Shown in pieces: positions 19,775 through 30,268 of a stretch of 64,000 nucleotides of DNA. The number at the start of each line of letters is the position of its first letter. Position 1 is the stretch's first letter. The translations under genes and the position numbers were made by a program. The notes under the pieces were generated by a model. That model was not told the DNA's origin, did no database searches, and saw only the letters and a program-made list of their open reading frames with translations. This DNA is from Didymella arachidicola (lineage: Eukaryota > Ascomycota > Dothideomycetes > Pleosporales > Didymellaceae): assembly GCA_016630955.3 (NCBI GenBank), contig CM049987.1, forward strand, positions 62,001 through 126,000, given 5' to 3'.

Positions 19775-20184
19775 GGTTTGTATAGTCGCGAATGCCACTG
19801 GCCCAGTCCAAGGAAATGCTGTCAATATAATATAGAGATACCACCGTCTGCCCGCAGGACTTTGCGAATATCTGATTGGTATCCTGGTTTTTGCGATCCA
19901 CCTCAACGTCTAAAACATGCAACCACTCTACTCTCTTTCCCGTCGCAAATGTTGTGAGACCCACTCTGGCGACTAGCGCGGTTAATCCCCGCAATCGCTA
20001 TCAGCAGCCTCCTCATTCTGGGTATCATCATGCCCTTCGGCTCCACATTATCGCCATTATCAATCGACGTGCTGGCGTTCAAAGGAAGAAGGATTTCTGA
20101 TGCTCTCTAAATTTCACTAACGCACTCGCGCACTCACGCGTCTCACTCACTAGCCGTCAGATTCGCGCCCTCAAATCGCTCGCA

Positions 20185-21144
20185 ATGGCCCCTTCAGCTA
20201 TCGCCGTTCAATCCACGTCCACGCTCACGACGAAGCAGCTCGTGCCGCGAAACGATAACTCCACAAAAGAAAAGACCCCTTTGCAAGCCATCTCACAAGG
20301 AGTCTGCTTGCCTGGCATTCCTCTCTTCTCGTCCCACGATAAGGAGCGAGCATGGATTCTTAACCATATGGCAGGCGCGTTTCGGGTATTCGCTCGTAAA
20401 GGCTTTACCGAGGGGATGTCTGGGTAAGTGGGATTGAGTCGCTGAATTCAGCACTGATGGTGGTGGTTCGTTGACTGTGTGCGTAGACACATTAGCGTAC
20501 GCGATCCAGAGAACCCCCATGCATTCTGGACGAATCCCCTCGGAAGACACTTCGCTCTCCTCGAACCATCCGACATGATACTCGTCAACTACGATGGCAA
20601 GCCGATTGGAGGGAACACCAGCCGACCAGCCAATGCTGCAGGCTTCCTGATCCACTCAGCGGTGCACAAGGCTCGACCTGATGTCCACGCCGCCTGCCAT
20701 ACCCATGGCAAGGCGGGCAAGGCATGGAGCACCTTTGCGCGGCCTTTGGAGATGATCAATCAGGATGTCACCTACTTCTACGGTGATGCTCAGTCTGTAT
20801 ATACCGAGTTTGGCGGTGTCGTGTTCAGCGAAGAAGAGGGCCAGCGTCTAGCGGCTGCTCTTGGTCCCAAAGGAAAAGGCATGATACTGCGCAACCATGG
20901 TCTTCTCACTGTCGGAGGAACCGTCGACGAAGCTGCATACCTCTACACCCTCATGGAGCGTTCATGCGAGATCCAGCTCATGGTCGAAGCTGCTGCTGCC
21001 AATGGCGTGCCCAAAGTGTACGTCGATGATGAAGCCGCGGCATTCACGTTCAAGATGGCCTCTGATCCAGAGAGCCTATACTGGGAGTTCCAGCCCGACC
21101 TGGAGTATGAACAGGTGCACAGCAATGGCGCGTTCCAAATATAA
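20185..21144 (+). CDS. Class II aldolase/adducin-domain protein (298 aa)
   Basis: Exons 20185-20423 and 20487-21144, joined across a 63-bp GTAAGT...TAG intron that restores MSGHISVRDPE. The class II aldolase fold spans about residues 55-270. The metal-binding histidines are in ACHTHGKAGKAW (about 165) and LRNHGLLTVGG (about 235). Bacterial relatives split sugar phosphates such as fuculose-1-phosphate. Fungal ones of this length are mostly uncharacterised, so the substrate is unknown. No signal peptide; probably cytosolic. It is intact, unlike most neighbours. Confidence 0.85.
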
Positions 21145-22522
21145 ATGTTCGCATTTGTGTTAGCTACAAAGTTGCGCATATTCATGCCTGCACCGACCAT
21201 TGTCACCAATGCCTTTGTAATCTGCTTGTTGATACCTACAGCCATGCTCTTTACTTTACGAAGCGAAATGTGGAACACAGGTCACTCGGTCCAAGCCCCA
21301 AGTGTCGATCTTGAGGCTGAATCTGAGCATTTGCCATGGATAAAGCCTAATCTCGAAGGCCAATAGTCCGAGACATCCGCCCGCCATGGCCCTTGCCGCC
21401 AAGGCGCGATTTCCCCGCCATCTCTGCAGCACAACCCTGCGCCTGCTCATGCGCGAAAACCAAGACCTCAACTCAACCCCAGAAGCCTTCCCCCAAGACG
21501 TCTCTGGAGACCAGACTTTGAAGCTTAGGCTCCCCGACCATGGAGGCTTGACTCAATCTTAGCGAAGACATGCAGTTCCGTTGCAGGCCAAGTCCGGTCA
21601 TGGTGACGGTTCTACAGAGTGCAGAAATGACACTCTAACGCAATTCATTACGACCACAACCAACCGACACATCCTTGAATCTTACCGTCACACTAGCAGA
21701 CTTAAGATGCGACGCGTATCAAGTGCCGCCGCCACTGACAAGACGGTTAGAGAAGACGTGTGCCGCCCGTTTCAAAACGGGCTCAACGTCCGAGCGACAT
21801 CATGGGGGCTACTGTCTGGCCGTCCAAGCTTTTAGCGTTCACTGCAGCCATTGACAGTCCAGTCGACGAATTTGTTGTTGATCCAAAGAACGGACGATGC
21901 TTGCATCACATGACGGTCTGTAACATGGACTCTTGGTTCAGAATCGGATCTTGTTTGAATCCTCCCGGCGGATCACGACCGTGCGATCTGGGACAGATCA
22001 TCGCACCCGTCCGTGGCGAATGTCGAGTGTCTCTCCGAGAACGCGCGCATAGAGTCCTTCCAATCTGCAGTGCGCACGTGGATGTGCTGCATTTATTTTC
22101 GTGCAAGATGCTGACTTGCTACTTTGTGCCAAGAGCCGACCAAGTACCCGAACGCTCGACGCCAAGACCGTCAGCACACAATAGGAGCAACTTGGTGAGC
22201 AATCCGCATATAGCCTCATCAACTAGACGGGATATATCCTGACGGTCAGGGAGCTGGAAAATTGATGGACTCTATCCAATGCACAGCAGTCCGCTTTCCA
22301 AGCACAACTGATGACGCGGGCAAGGCGGCTGTACATTTGTGCGCACTATCATAGGTCTTGGCACAGACTGCCTTCACACCAGTTGCCTTACAGGTGTAGG
22401 ATTATACTTGGCATTGCACCGGTACAGTGCGGCATGGCTTTGATATCTGGAGTTCAAAAGGGACCTCGCGCTCTGAACTTTGGAGATCACTTTTCATCAG
22501 TATCTCACACGGCGCCACAAAT
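21145..22522. other. Gene-free stretch
   Basis: About 1.4 kb with only overlapping shadow frames on both strands. No motif, repeat or RNA gene recognised. Confidence 0.4.
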
Positions 22523-23397
22523 ATGCACTTCTCTTCCTTATTCCACGTTGCTGCTATTGCTTCGGCTGTTCTGGGTTGCCTACAGCACACGAACAACGAG
22601 CAGTTCCATCTTGTTGGGCGACAAGAAACCCCTAACTCGAATACCACGCAGAGCATCTGGGCTTACGAAGTTGGTATCCTATAACTCATAGGCTGAATCA
22701 CTCTTATTGACTTGCCCAACAGGCGTCTTTCAACTGGGGCAAATTGAGCCCTGACTATCGTCTTTGCCAAACTGGAACGCAACAATCGCCTATTGCGCTC
22801 TCTCTTGAAGACGGTCTTTCAGTCAAACACGTACCGACTTTTAACTACACCGGAAAAGTATCTGGGAACTTCTACAACTGGGACTATGGACCTGCATTCA
22901 CGCTTGCTGAAAACGGCGGTTGGACATCACACCCCAGCTTCACATATGACAACGTGACGCTCTATCTGAAAGGCTGGCACATCCACGCCCCGGCCGATCA
23001 CTCGGTCGGAGGCGATCGCAGTAAGTCTGAGATGCACTTCGTCCACGTCGATGCCCAGGGTCACGAGGGTGCCGTTCTCGCCTTCCGTCTGGACCCTGGA
23101 AACCTCAACAGCACCTTCTTCGAACAGCTTCCTCCCATGGTCGGTTTTGATGAGTTGCAAGTTCAAGAGCCTCTTGAGATGGACCTCACGCTCGCCCTGG
23201 AGAGCGTCCAAAACTTCAATAAGTTCTGGACGTACCAGGGCAGTTTGACTAGCCCACCTTGTACTGAAGGTATCAGGTGGTTTGTAGCCAGAGAGACCAT
23301 GTTCACGGGCATCGAGCAGATGCAAGCTATCCTCGGTGCGAGTACGTATTCTGCCAGAGCTGAGCAGGAGGTTTGGCAGCATCACATCAACGAGTAG
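22523..23397 (+). CDS. Secreted alpha-type carbonic anhydrase (273 aa)
   Basis: Alpha-carbonic anhydrase, a zinc enzyme hydrating CO2 to bicarbonate. Exon 1 (22523-22669) gives a signal peptide (MHFSSLFHVAAIASAVLGC). Exon 2 (22723-23397) begins ASFNWGKLSPDY after a 53-bp intron with a GTTGGT donor. Visible motifs: QQSPIAL (QSPI motif), the zinc ligands in WHIHAPADHS (about residues 133-135) and MHFVHVD (about 155), and LTSPPCTEG (about 236) lining the active site. N-glycosylation sites (NYT, NVT, NST) and the leader point to secretion. Length is normal. Extracellular pH or bicarbonate supply is the likely role. Confidence 0.9.
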
Positions 23398-24197
23398 CTC
23401 GTCGCGACGGGTAGTATGAGAGAACCGGATATCGTGGCGCAAATAGATTGTATATATACGAATGAGAAAGAATAGATGGTTATAAACACTTTTATCATGC
23501 AGACTATGACCAAATGGCATGGAATAACTGACGATTGCCATCCAGATCTATGAGTATGCAAGCATGAGGAAGCTGAGAGGCCGACTCGCCTCTTTCTACG
23601 ATTCGTATAGCGAAGACGGACCGGGTTGCTATGTACAGTTGCATGTGCGAAGATGCGCGTCTTGACATTGGCTTTACGTTATGCCCCGCAGATGGACATC
23701 GACATCCTCAGATACGCTCACACGGAATGGCCCACCTCTTTGGCCGGCGCTTTTGGAAGTCAAAATGACGCAGCCCGCACCAACTCAGTTGGCGACCAAA
23801 TATGTGTTCAGACTGGACGGGCGCACAGTCTTGGGTGTGTATTTCATGAGCGTCCGCAAGGCAAAAACACAATCCTAACGTAGGATGTCAGTGTCTGGAG
23901 GTGCAGGTGCAGTTGGGATGGTAATGGGGAAAGCTATCTTATAGAGTGGCGGCGATGTAGTCTTTTTGGATCGGCTTCAATCGATGCCTACCCACGTGAG
24001 GATGAGTGACGCAAATCTGGCTTTTTGAACCAAAGTGCGCGCTGACAAGACGTACAGGCGATATCCTAGCATCAACAGAAGCTGCAAACTCAAAGGCATA
24101 ATACCAAGAGCTCAGCGTCCAAGATGAGATAATAGATCACTACTACCATGAGCTAGATCAGGACCGGTCTCCGCCATCCCATCCGAGGCCTAGTATC
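23398..24197. other. Gene-free stretch
   Basis: No supported gene in this 0.8 kb between the carbonic anhydrase and the SDR remnant. Confidence 0.4.
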
Positions 24198-24214
24198 GTG
24201 CGCAGCCATCTCGG

Positions 24215-24790
24215 GCGAAAGCGATGCATGCAGGTGCGACTACCCTGCATCAGTATTCAGGCAGATCCTCGATGTCAATATCACAGGCACCTTTCTCATC
24301 GCCCGTGCAGTAGCCAACGAGATGCACCGCGTGAACTTGACAGGGAGTATCGTCCTGATAGCCAGCTTGAGCGGACATGTCAGTAATCGCAAGATCAACA
24401 CCCCAGCGTACAACTCTTCCAAAGCCGCGGTACATCAGCTCGCTCGCTCGCTGACTGCTGAGTGGGGCCATCCATAGAACACTTTCCCAGGAAGCACTGC
24501 AACTGCGACGAATCCCAATCCGAGCACCGATTAGAATCAATACACTGAGTCCGGGGCACATCGATACGCCACTAAGTAAAGCTGCACGGGCAAGAGGTCT
24601 GACGGATGAGTGGGCGATTCAGAATATGCTGGGAAGGATCAGTCAGCCTGAGGAGTATAGAACGCCAGTGCTCGTCTTGTTGAGTGAGGGCTGTAGCTAC
24701 ATGATGGGCGCGGTTAGTGGTGTTATTCAAGAACATTATAGAGATAATACTGACCTCAGGTACAACATGTTAGGGTCTGTGGAGGACATT
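24215..24790 (+). pseudogene. Short-chain dehydrogenase fragment, frameshifted
   Basis: Classical SDR sequence in two frames: DVNITGTFLIARAVANEM (about 24265), SIVLIASLSGHV, the active-site YNSSKAAVHQLARSLTAEWG (Tyr and Lys of YxxxK kept, about 24410-24470), then a stop and frame change at about 24475. The C-terminal RINTLSPGHIDTPLSKAA and LVLLSEGCSYMMGAV follow to about 24725. The N-terminal cofactor Gly motif is missing. Closest in style to sorbitol/arabinitol-type SDRs. Non-functional. Confidence 0.75.
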
Positions 24791-24942
24791 GCGCATGGTA
24801 GCGTCGAATACAAACAATAGGCTAGTTTACACTTGAAATTAGCTCTTTGTAACACTGCCACAATGCGATCACACATGACAGCAGAAAGTATCTATTACAG
24901 TGTGTAGAGCTTTCTGAACAGCGACTGCCCAGCCCCCAACCG

Positions 24943-26675
24943 ATGGAGAACCTCGGCAGAGGCATAAGCGCCGTGCGCTCCAGCCCAAACACAACCTTCA
25001 TAAGCTGGCGTCTGCTCGGTCTCGATCCAGACGGCATCGGCTTCAACATCTACCGCTCATCCAACAGCGCCAACGCCACTCGCCTCAACCCCGCAGTCCT
25101 AACCAAAGGAACAAACTATATTGACTCAACCGCCAACCTCGCACAATCAAACACGTACTGGATTCGCTCGGTCATCAATGGCGAAGAGCAAACGCCGGCG
25201 AGTGGCAGCCTTATTTGTCCGCGAACAGCGCACAGGAGCCGGTCGTGCGCGGACCACTCAAGGCTGGTGGTCAGATTAAGTATGTGTGGGTAGGCGACTT
25301 CGACGCGGATGGGGAGTACGGCTATCTCGTTGACATACACGGAACGCAGCAAGGGCTTGAAGCGTATCGAAGCGATGGCAAGTTCCTCTGGAAAGTGGAC
25401 ATGGGGCCGAATAGTGCGAACCAGAACAATATCGAGCCAGGATCTTCTGGGATTGATGTCGGGCACTGGGACGGCGTTACAGTATACGATATCGACAATG
25501 ACGGGATCGCCGAGGTCATCGTGCGGATTGCGAATGGAGTGGTGTTTGGTGACGGGACGGCCTTCGATGGGGGTGCGAACGATGACGAGCAGTTTATTGC
25601 GGTTCTAGATGGGAGGACCGGGGCTCTGCGCGCGTCCACGAAGATCAGGAACGAGTATATCGAATATGGGCCTTTTGCTGCTCGCCTGGGCGTTGGTTTT
25701 CTTGACGGCGTACGCCCGCATATTGTCGCGTTCATGAAGAATCGGCAAGACGACAAGAAGTTCAACCGCAACCTGGCTGTCTGGATCTTCGATGGCTCGA
25801 AGGTTGTCGAGGAGTGGGTATACGACGACCAGAACGCCGGAAGTGGCTCCGATGGGCACAATACTCGTTTCATCGGCGTAGACGGAGACGGCAAAGACGA
25901 AGTTGGAGAAATCGTGTTCGTACTAAACGGGGACGGTACCCTGAAGTATGATATGACCACGTCAGGAATTGGGCAAGGTGATCGCTGGCAAATTGCCAAA
26001 ATGGACCCTAGCCGTCCCGGTCTGCAAGAGTATGGGGTCCAGCAAGACAACCCCGACAAACTTTGGGAATACTACTACGATGCCACGGATGGCAGGGTGC
26101 TTTGGAAACACTATGCTGATGAGGTGGCTGACATTGGGTGCGGTCTAGTTGGCGACATTGACCCTAGTCATCCCGGCATGGAGTCCTGGAGCGCAGGAGG
26201 TTCCGGTCTGTACAACGCGCCAAGTGACACGTTACTTGAGAAGGACACCCTGCTATCACCGTGGGCGCACCTGTCTCTGTGGTGGGATGGTGATGATACC
26301 GTCGAACTATACAACGATGGCAAGTTGGAGAAGTGGGATCCGGCAAACCCTAGCACGTCAAACAAATTACCTCGCACATCCCGCATCGATGGATATGGCG
26401 CTATCAACCCCGGAGATCCAAATCCTGGCTTCCTTGGCGACATCTTCGGCGACTGGCGTGAGGGAGTCATCACAACCAATGCAGCGAACGACGAGCTCAT
26501 CATCTTCACAACTGATCAGCCTACCGAGCGCCGACTATACACATTAGCTCATAACCCAGCTTATCGCAACGGAATGACGCTGAAAGGTTACCTCCAGAAT
26601 GCGCATGTTGACTATTACATTGGGCGTGGAATGGAAGCACCACCAAAACCGAACATCAGATATATCGGGACGTGA
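24943..26675 (+). pseudogene. PL11-type rhamnogalacturonan lyase with a frameshift
   Basis: Starts MENLGRGISAVRSSPN, the typical mature N-terminus of polysaccharide lyase family 11, which cleaves the rhamnogalacturonan I backbone of pectin. The first frame runs to about 25225 (NGEEQTPASGS). The rest continues in another frame from SANSAQEPVVRGPL to the stop at 26675, so one base is lost (or two gained) near 25220. The long second part keeps DFDADGEYG, VYDIDNDGIAEVIVR, FIGVDGDGKDEVGEIV, GDIDPSHPGMESW and GDIFGDWREGVI, the calcium-binding propeller repeats. No signal peptide precedes the start, although secretion is expected. Nearly full length otherwise. Confidence 0.75.
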
Positions 26676-26831
26676 AGATCACAAAGGGCGCATCGTACCG
26701 AACAAGGACCGGACTGGACATTATTTCCTCTTCATAAAATAACGTTCGGCTGTCAACATAGTCATACTGCTGCTCTTCAGTAATAGAGAACCTTGCGTAT
26801 AGGCAGGAATTCAGTTGCTCGTCCTGACAGA

Positions 26832-27711
26832 CTACCAAGGTAGCTGCAGGGGAGTAGGAAGCTTGTCGGTCGGACCAAGCACTGGCTCGGCGGTACCAAT
26901 ATCCCTGCCCATGTCAGCGTGAGATAAGCAATTGCATTGTGAACACCACTTACCTTGGCCCTCGTGGCGCCCAGTACTCGCCGGTCTTGCTGATGTCGAA
27001 GGTCTCAATCCACTCTGCAAGCGACTCGGCAGCGACGTCGGGTGTGACAGCGCCACCTTCGTCCCAGAACTTGTCGAAGCCAACACCCTTGGTCATCTCC
27101 GTGCGCATGAAACCTGGGTGCACCACTGCAATTGCCACCCCTCTGTCCTTCAGATCTAGACTCAGCAGCTTGGCGGACATATTCAGCGCGGTCTTGCTGG
27201 CATGGTGCCCGTAGTTGCCGCCGCCTTCCTTCTCGTGCCGCAGCGTGATGCTGCCACTTTCTGAGGAGACGAATATGACCTTTGATCCCTTACCCAGGAG
27301 ATCCTTCGTCTCGTTGGCTAGTGTGGTGACGAGGATGGTAGGTCCGATAGCGCAAGTCCGGTACATACGCTCCTGCGCTTCGAAAGAGGACTCCTCTAAG
27401 CTTTCTGTCGCAAAATAGCCAGCGGTAATGATTACAGTGTCCAAGCTTGAGATTCCTTCGGTCTTGAGATGGCGAACAATTGTGCTGCCGGCATCAGATG
27501 AAGCGATGTCCACGCCTGGTATGTAGGTAACATTCTTGCCTTGAGCATATCAGCGACCAATCTCCAGCGCGGTGGTATCACACGTACTGCCTGCTGGAGG
27601 GTCAGATGATCTTGATGTAGCGAAAACGTGGTTATTCGCGTCAGAGGCGTATAGCTTTACTAAGCTCGCTCCAAGGCCGCGGGTGGCGCCGACAATTAGG
27701 ATGGCAGGCAT
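26832..27711 (-). pseudogene. SDR-family oxidoreductase with one in-frame TGA
   Basis: Minus-strand exons 27711-26954 and 26904-26832 joined over a 49-bp GTAAGT intron give 277 codons, normal for this SDR group. It begins MPAILIVGATRGLGASLVKLYA (cofactor motif TGxxxGxG-like) and contains VIITAGYFA and VIFVSSESGSI. At the active site the segment reads NYGHHASKTALN, with His at the canonical Tyr position. The second exon restores the usual end DIGTAEPVLG...LQLPW. The only lesion is TGA at 27550-27552 between LEIGR and YAQGKNV. It is a recent pseudogene, or the codon is bypassed; substrate unknown. Confidence 0.7.
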
Positions 27712-28063
27712 GCTGTTTCGGAGGAGGAGCTTGAAGGTGTAATGTTGGAGGTCGTGCTTCTGGAGGTTACGATGTGATGTTGGAGTTTGGTGAGACCGAT
27801 GACGTCGGTGTTTACATTGCGTGCTTGGTGTTGACGCATTTTCACCCAATCAGGAAGCTGCGCCACAGTGCAGTATTGTTGGTGTTGCAGCAGCCGGTTG
27901 CAAAGCAACTCAGATCACAGCGATGGAAGTTTCTGTTCCTTGCAATACAGTCCTGTACCGTTGCTAAGACGGAGTCCAATTGATGGCACACGCGAGATAG
28001 CAAACCGCTTTGTTTCCCGCCGAAGACAACCCCCTCTACACGCGTCAGAAAAACGGAGACTCG

Positions 28064-29596
28064 CTACTTCTGCGAAGTGATCAGAGTTGGAGACGCCTCG
28101 TTATCAATGCTCAAGAGATTCTGCCGGCTAGTCATTGGCTCAGCGCGCCACCTTACGAGCTCAGATTTCCCAGCATCAGCCAGTGCAACGTTACTTGTCT
28201 CCCGCTGAACCTCGTCATCCATGGCGCGCAGGATGCTACGATATCGGGCGCAGATATGCATATCAAACTCTGCCAGATCGGGTACCGTCCACTGGTCGTA
28301 TAGTCGACCATGCGTGTTGGAGGGCACGAAGGATGCGTGGCAGCGGAGGAAGAGGTAGCAGAGATAGCACAGCCATTTCGATGTCCCAATCACTCGAGGG
28401 CGGCGAAAATTGTGTTTCGCCTTCGTAATTTCTGAAGCTCGGAAAAAGATGTCGTAGTGTACTGCCAGCTGGACTTCCGCATGTACATGGCAGGTTGTCG
28501 CCCATGCCTCATACCCAATTGCAGTGGGCACGCTCTGATACGGTGTAATGAAGGCAAGCTGTGGCTTAGTCTGGAAGAGAGACGGATAGGAAAGGGCCGT
28601 GTCGAGTAGAGACAAGGTAATGCGCCAGTAAGCCGCAATCTTTTCGATTTGACGGAGGCACTTGATAGCTGATGCTACCTTTGCTGTGGGTGTCGTGCTT
28701 GGGCTGTGTTCTAAGCGTTTCACGAACTCTGCAACGTCCCTCTTCTTGCAGCATTCATAACTTGCCTTGATGAGATCTTTGAGTGACTCAAGCTCGCCGT
28801 GCAATTTAGGCTCAGAAGCTTCAAACGCCTCATAGTGAGGAGCCAGACGCTGCAGATCAGTTTCCACAGAACGTCTCAACGTCGCCTCCTTCTTGGTATA
28901 AAGGAATTGCACGCGGTGTACAAGGTTTGCAAAGTCCTGCCAGAGCGGCTTTTTGTGTTGTTTTGAAAGATACTTCGGCTTCTCCCACTTGGTCGACCTG
29001 AGCCGAGCGAGCAATCGCCGAAAATGCAGCTGTACGATCAGCTCGAACAGATCCTCAACACGTTTTGAAGGGCCTTGCTCTGAGGGCTTCTCAGTCAACG
29101 CGTCTACTATTTGTTGCAATGCCGTCTTGACCTCGCCGCTGAGGGCCAGATCCAGTGCTGCGAATCGCACCGTGAGACCCGCGGGGTGCACATGCTCCTC
29201 AAGACAAACTGCAGCAACACTCTGAGCTCCTTCTTCGACTGCTGCTAAGAAGGCAAGATCATCTGCTAGTTGCTGTTCGATCCGTAGTGGGAGAACATGA
29301 TCTTTTGTGGAATCATCTCCTGTTAGAAAGAATATTTGCGGATCAACAGGGACTGCATTGGTGCGCTTTTCAAGCTCTACCAGGTGCTGGCGAAATGTTT
29401 CTTCGGGTAGGTCGCGCCATACAGAGCTTTCAGGGCTCGCAGTGCGGCATTGTAGTCGTGACATTCGGGAAGGCCAAATGCTGGCGGTGGAAAGGACGGG
29501 ACGAGAGGTGGTGCAGTCCCAGCCCGTCTCCACATTCTGTATTAGCGCGTTTGCTAAGCGAGTGGTGAGACGGCACCGCGTCGCCTGGATGCTCAT
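28064..29596 (-). CDS. OTT_1508-like nucleic-acid deaminase-fold protein (510 aa)
   Basis: A single exon. The C-terminal third carries a zinc deaminase signature: CHVHAEVQLAVHYD (HAE, about residue 370) and GTSKWLCYLCYLFL (CxxC, about 413). This spacing matches the fungal OTT_1508-like deaminase family (cytidine-deaminase superfamily), known from comparative genomics and usually of unknown substrate. The N-terminal 330 residues are mostly helical and lack a domain I recognise. No signal peptide or membrane segment. Start chosen as the first ATG of the frame. Catalytic residues (His, Glu, two Cys) appear complete. Confidence 0.75.
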   Translation of the reverse strand: MSIQATRCRLTTRLANALIQNVETGWDCTTSRPVLSTASIWPSRMSRLQCRTASPESSVWRDLPEETFRQHLVELEKRTNAVPVDPQIFFLTGDDSTKDHVLPLRIEQQLADDLAFLAAVEEGAQSVAAVCLEEHVHPAGLTVRFAALDLALSGEVKTALQQIVDALTEKPSEQGPSKRVEDLFELIVQLHFRRLLARLRSTKWEKPKYLSKQHKKPLWQDFANLVHRVQFLYTKKEATLRRSVETDLQRLAPHYEAFEASEPKLHGELESLKDLIKASYECCKKRDVAEFVKRLEHSPSTTPTAKVASAIKCLRQIEKIAAYWRITLSLLDTALSYPSLFQTKPQLAFITPYQSVPTAIGYEAWATTCHVHAEVQLAVHYDIFFRASEITKAKHNFRRPRVIGTSKWLCYLCYLFLRCHASFVPSNTHGRLYDQWTVPDLAEFDMHICARYRSILRAMDDEVQRETSNVALADAGKSELVRWRAEPMTSRQNLLSIDNEASPTLITSQK

Positions 29597-30268
29597 CTCA
29601 TCACAGTGCAGTAAAACATTGCAGCAGCAACCTACAGGACTCTCTGGAATGCAACCGCTGGGGAGAGTTCACGAAATCGTGACTGTGCTGGAATTTGGCG
29701 CCAGTCGACAGGCAGTGAGCCGTTCTTGCTCAAGCTATTGTGGTGTTGTGATAAGGATGCCCAGGTGCGTTGTTGGGTCATGTGACTCACCTCAGTGCCC
29801 ATCGACCTTTTCAACTAAAGCCCATCTCGACATTTGCACTGTAAAATCTCGTTCAGGCGAAAAATAGCTAGCACTCGAAGCAAACTCGTACTAAAAAGTA
29901 AGACATTCCATCGATCATCCAGCAACCACTCAGCGTCTCCCAAATCTCTACTAGCTAGTTCCCTATTGAACGAAATTATTCGGCAGTCAGCGACATCGGC
30001 GCCCCGCATTCTTCTCACTTTTAAGTCCATGCACCACCGCCCCGCATCGTCATACCCTGCGCGGGCGTCGACGGCTTAACCTCGCGCGACGAATTTGTTG
30101 GATGGGTCAGAGGTGTGACTCTTCCTCTATACATTTGCGCCCTACCGTCAACTACTGACTGACTGATCAATTTTCTCCCTTGTAATTGCTGATACCCGAT
30201 TTCTTCTTTATTGTGTCTGCGATCGTCAAACAACCCATCTACCAATTGAAGCGCGAAATTGAAGCAAA
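29597..30268. other. Divergent intergenic region, deaminase and LEU4-like gene
   Basis: About 670 bp shared by two divergently transcribed genes, so it probably holds both promoters. I saw no clear CCGG-N4-CCGG-type Leu3 site and no TATA box. Confidence 0.4.
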
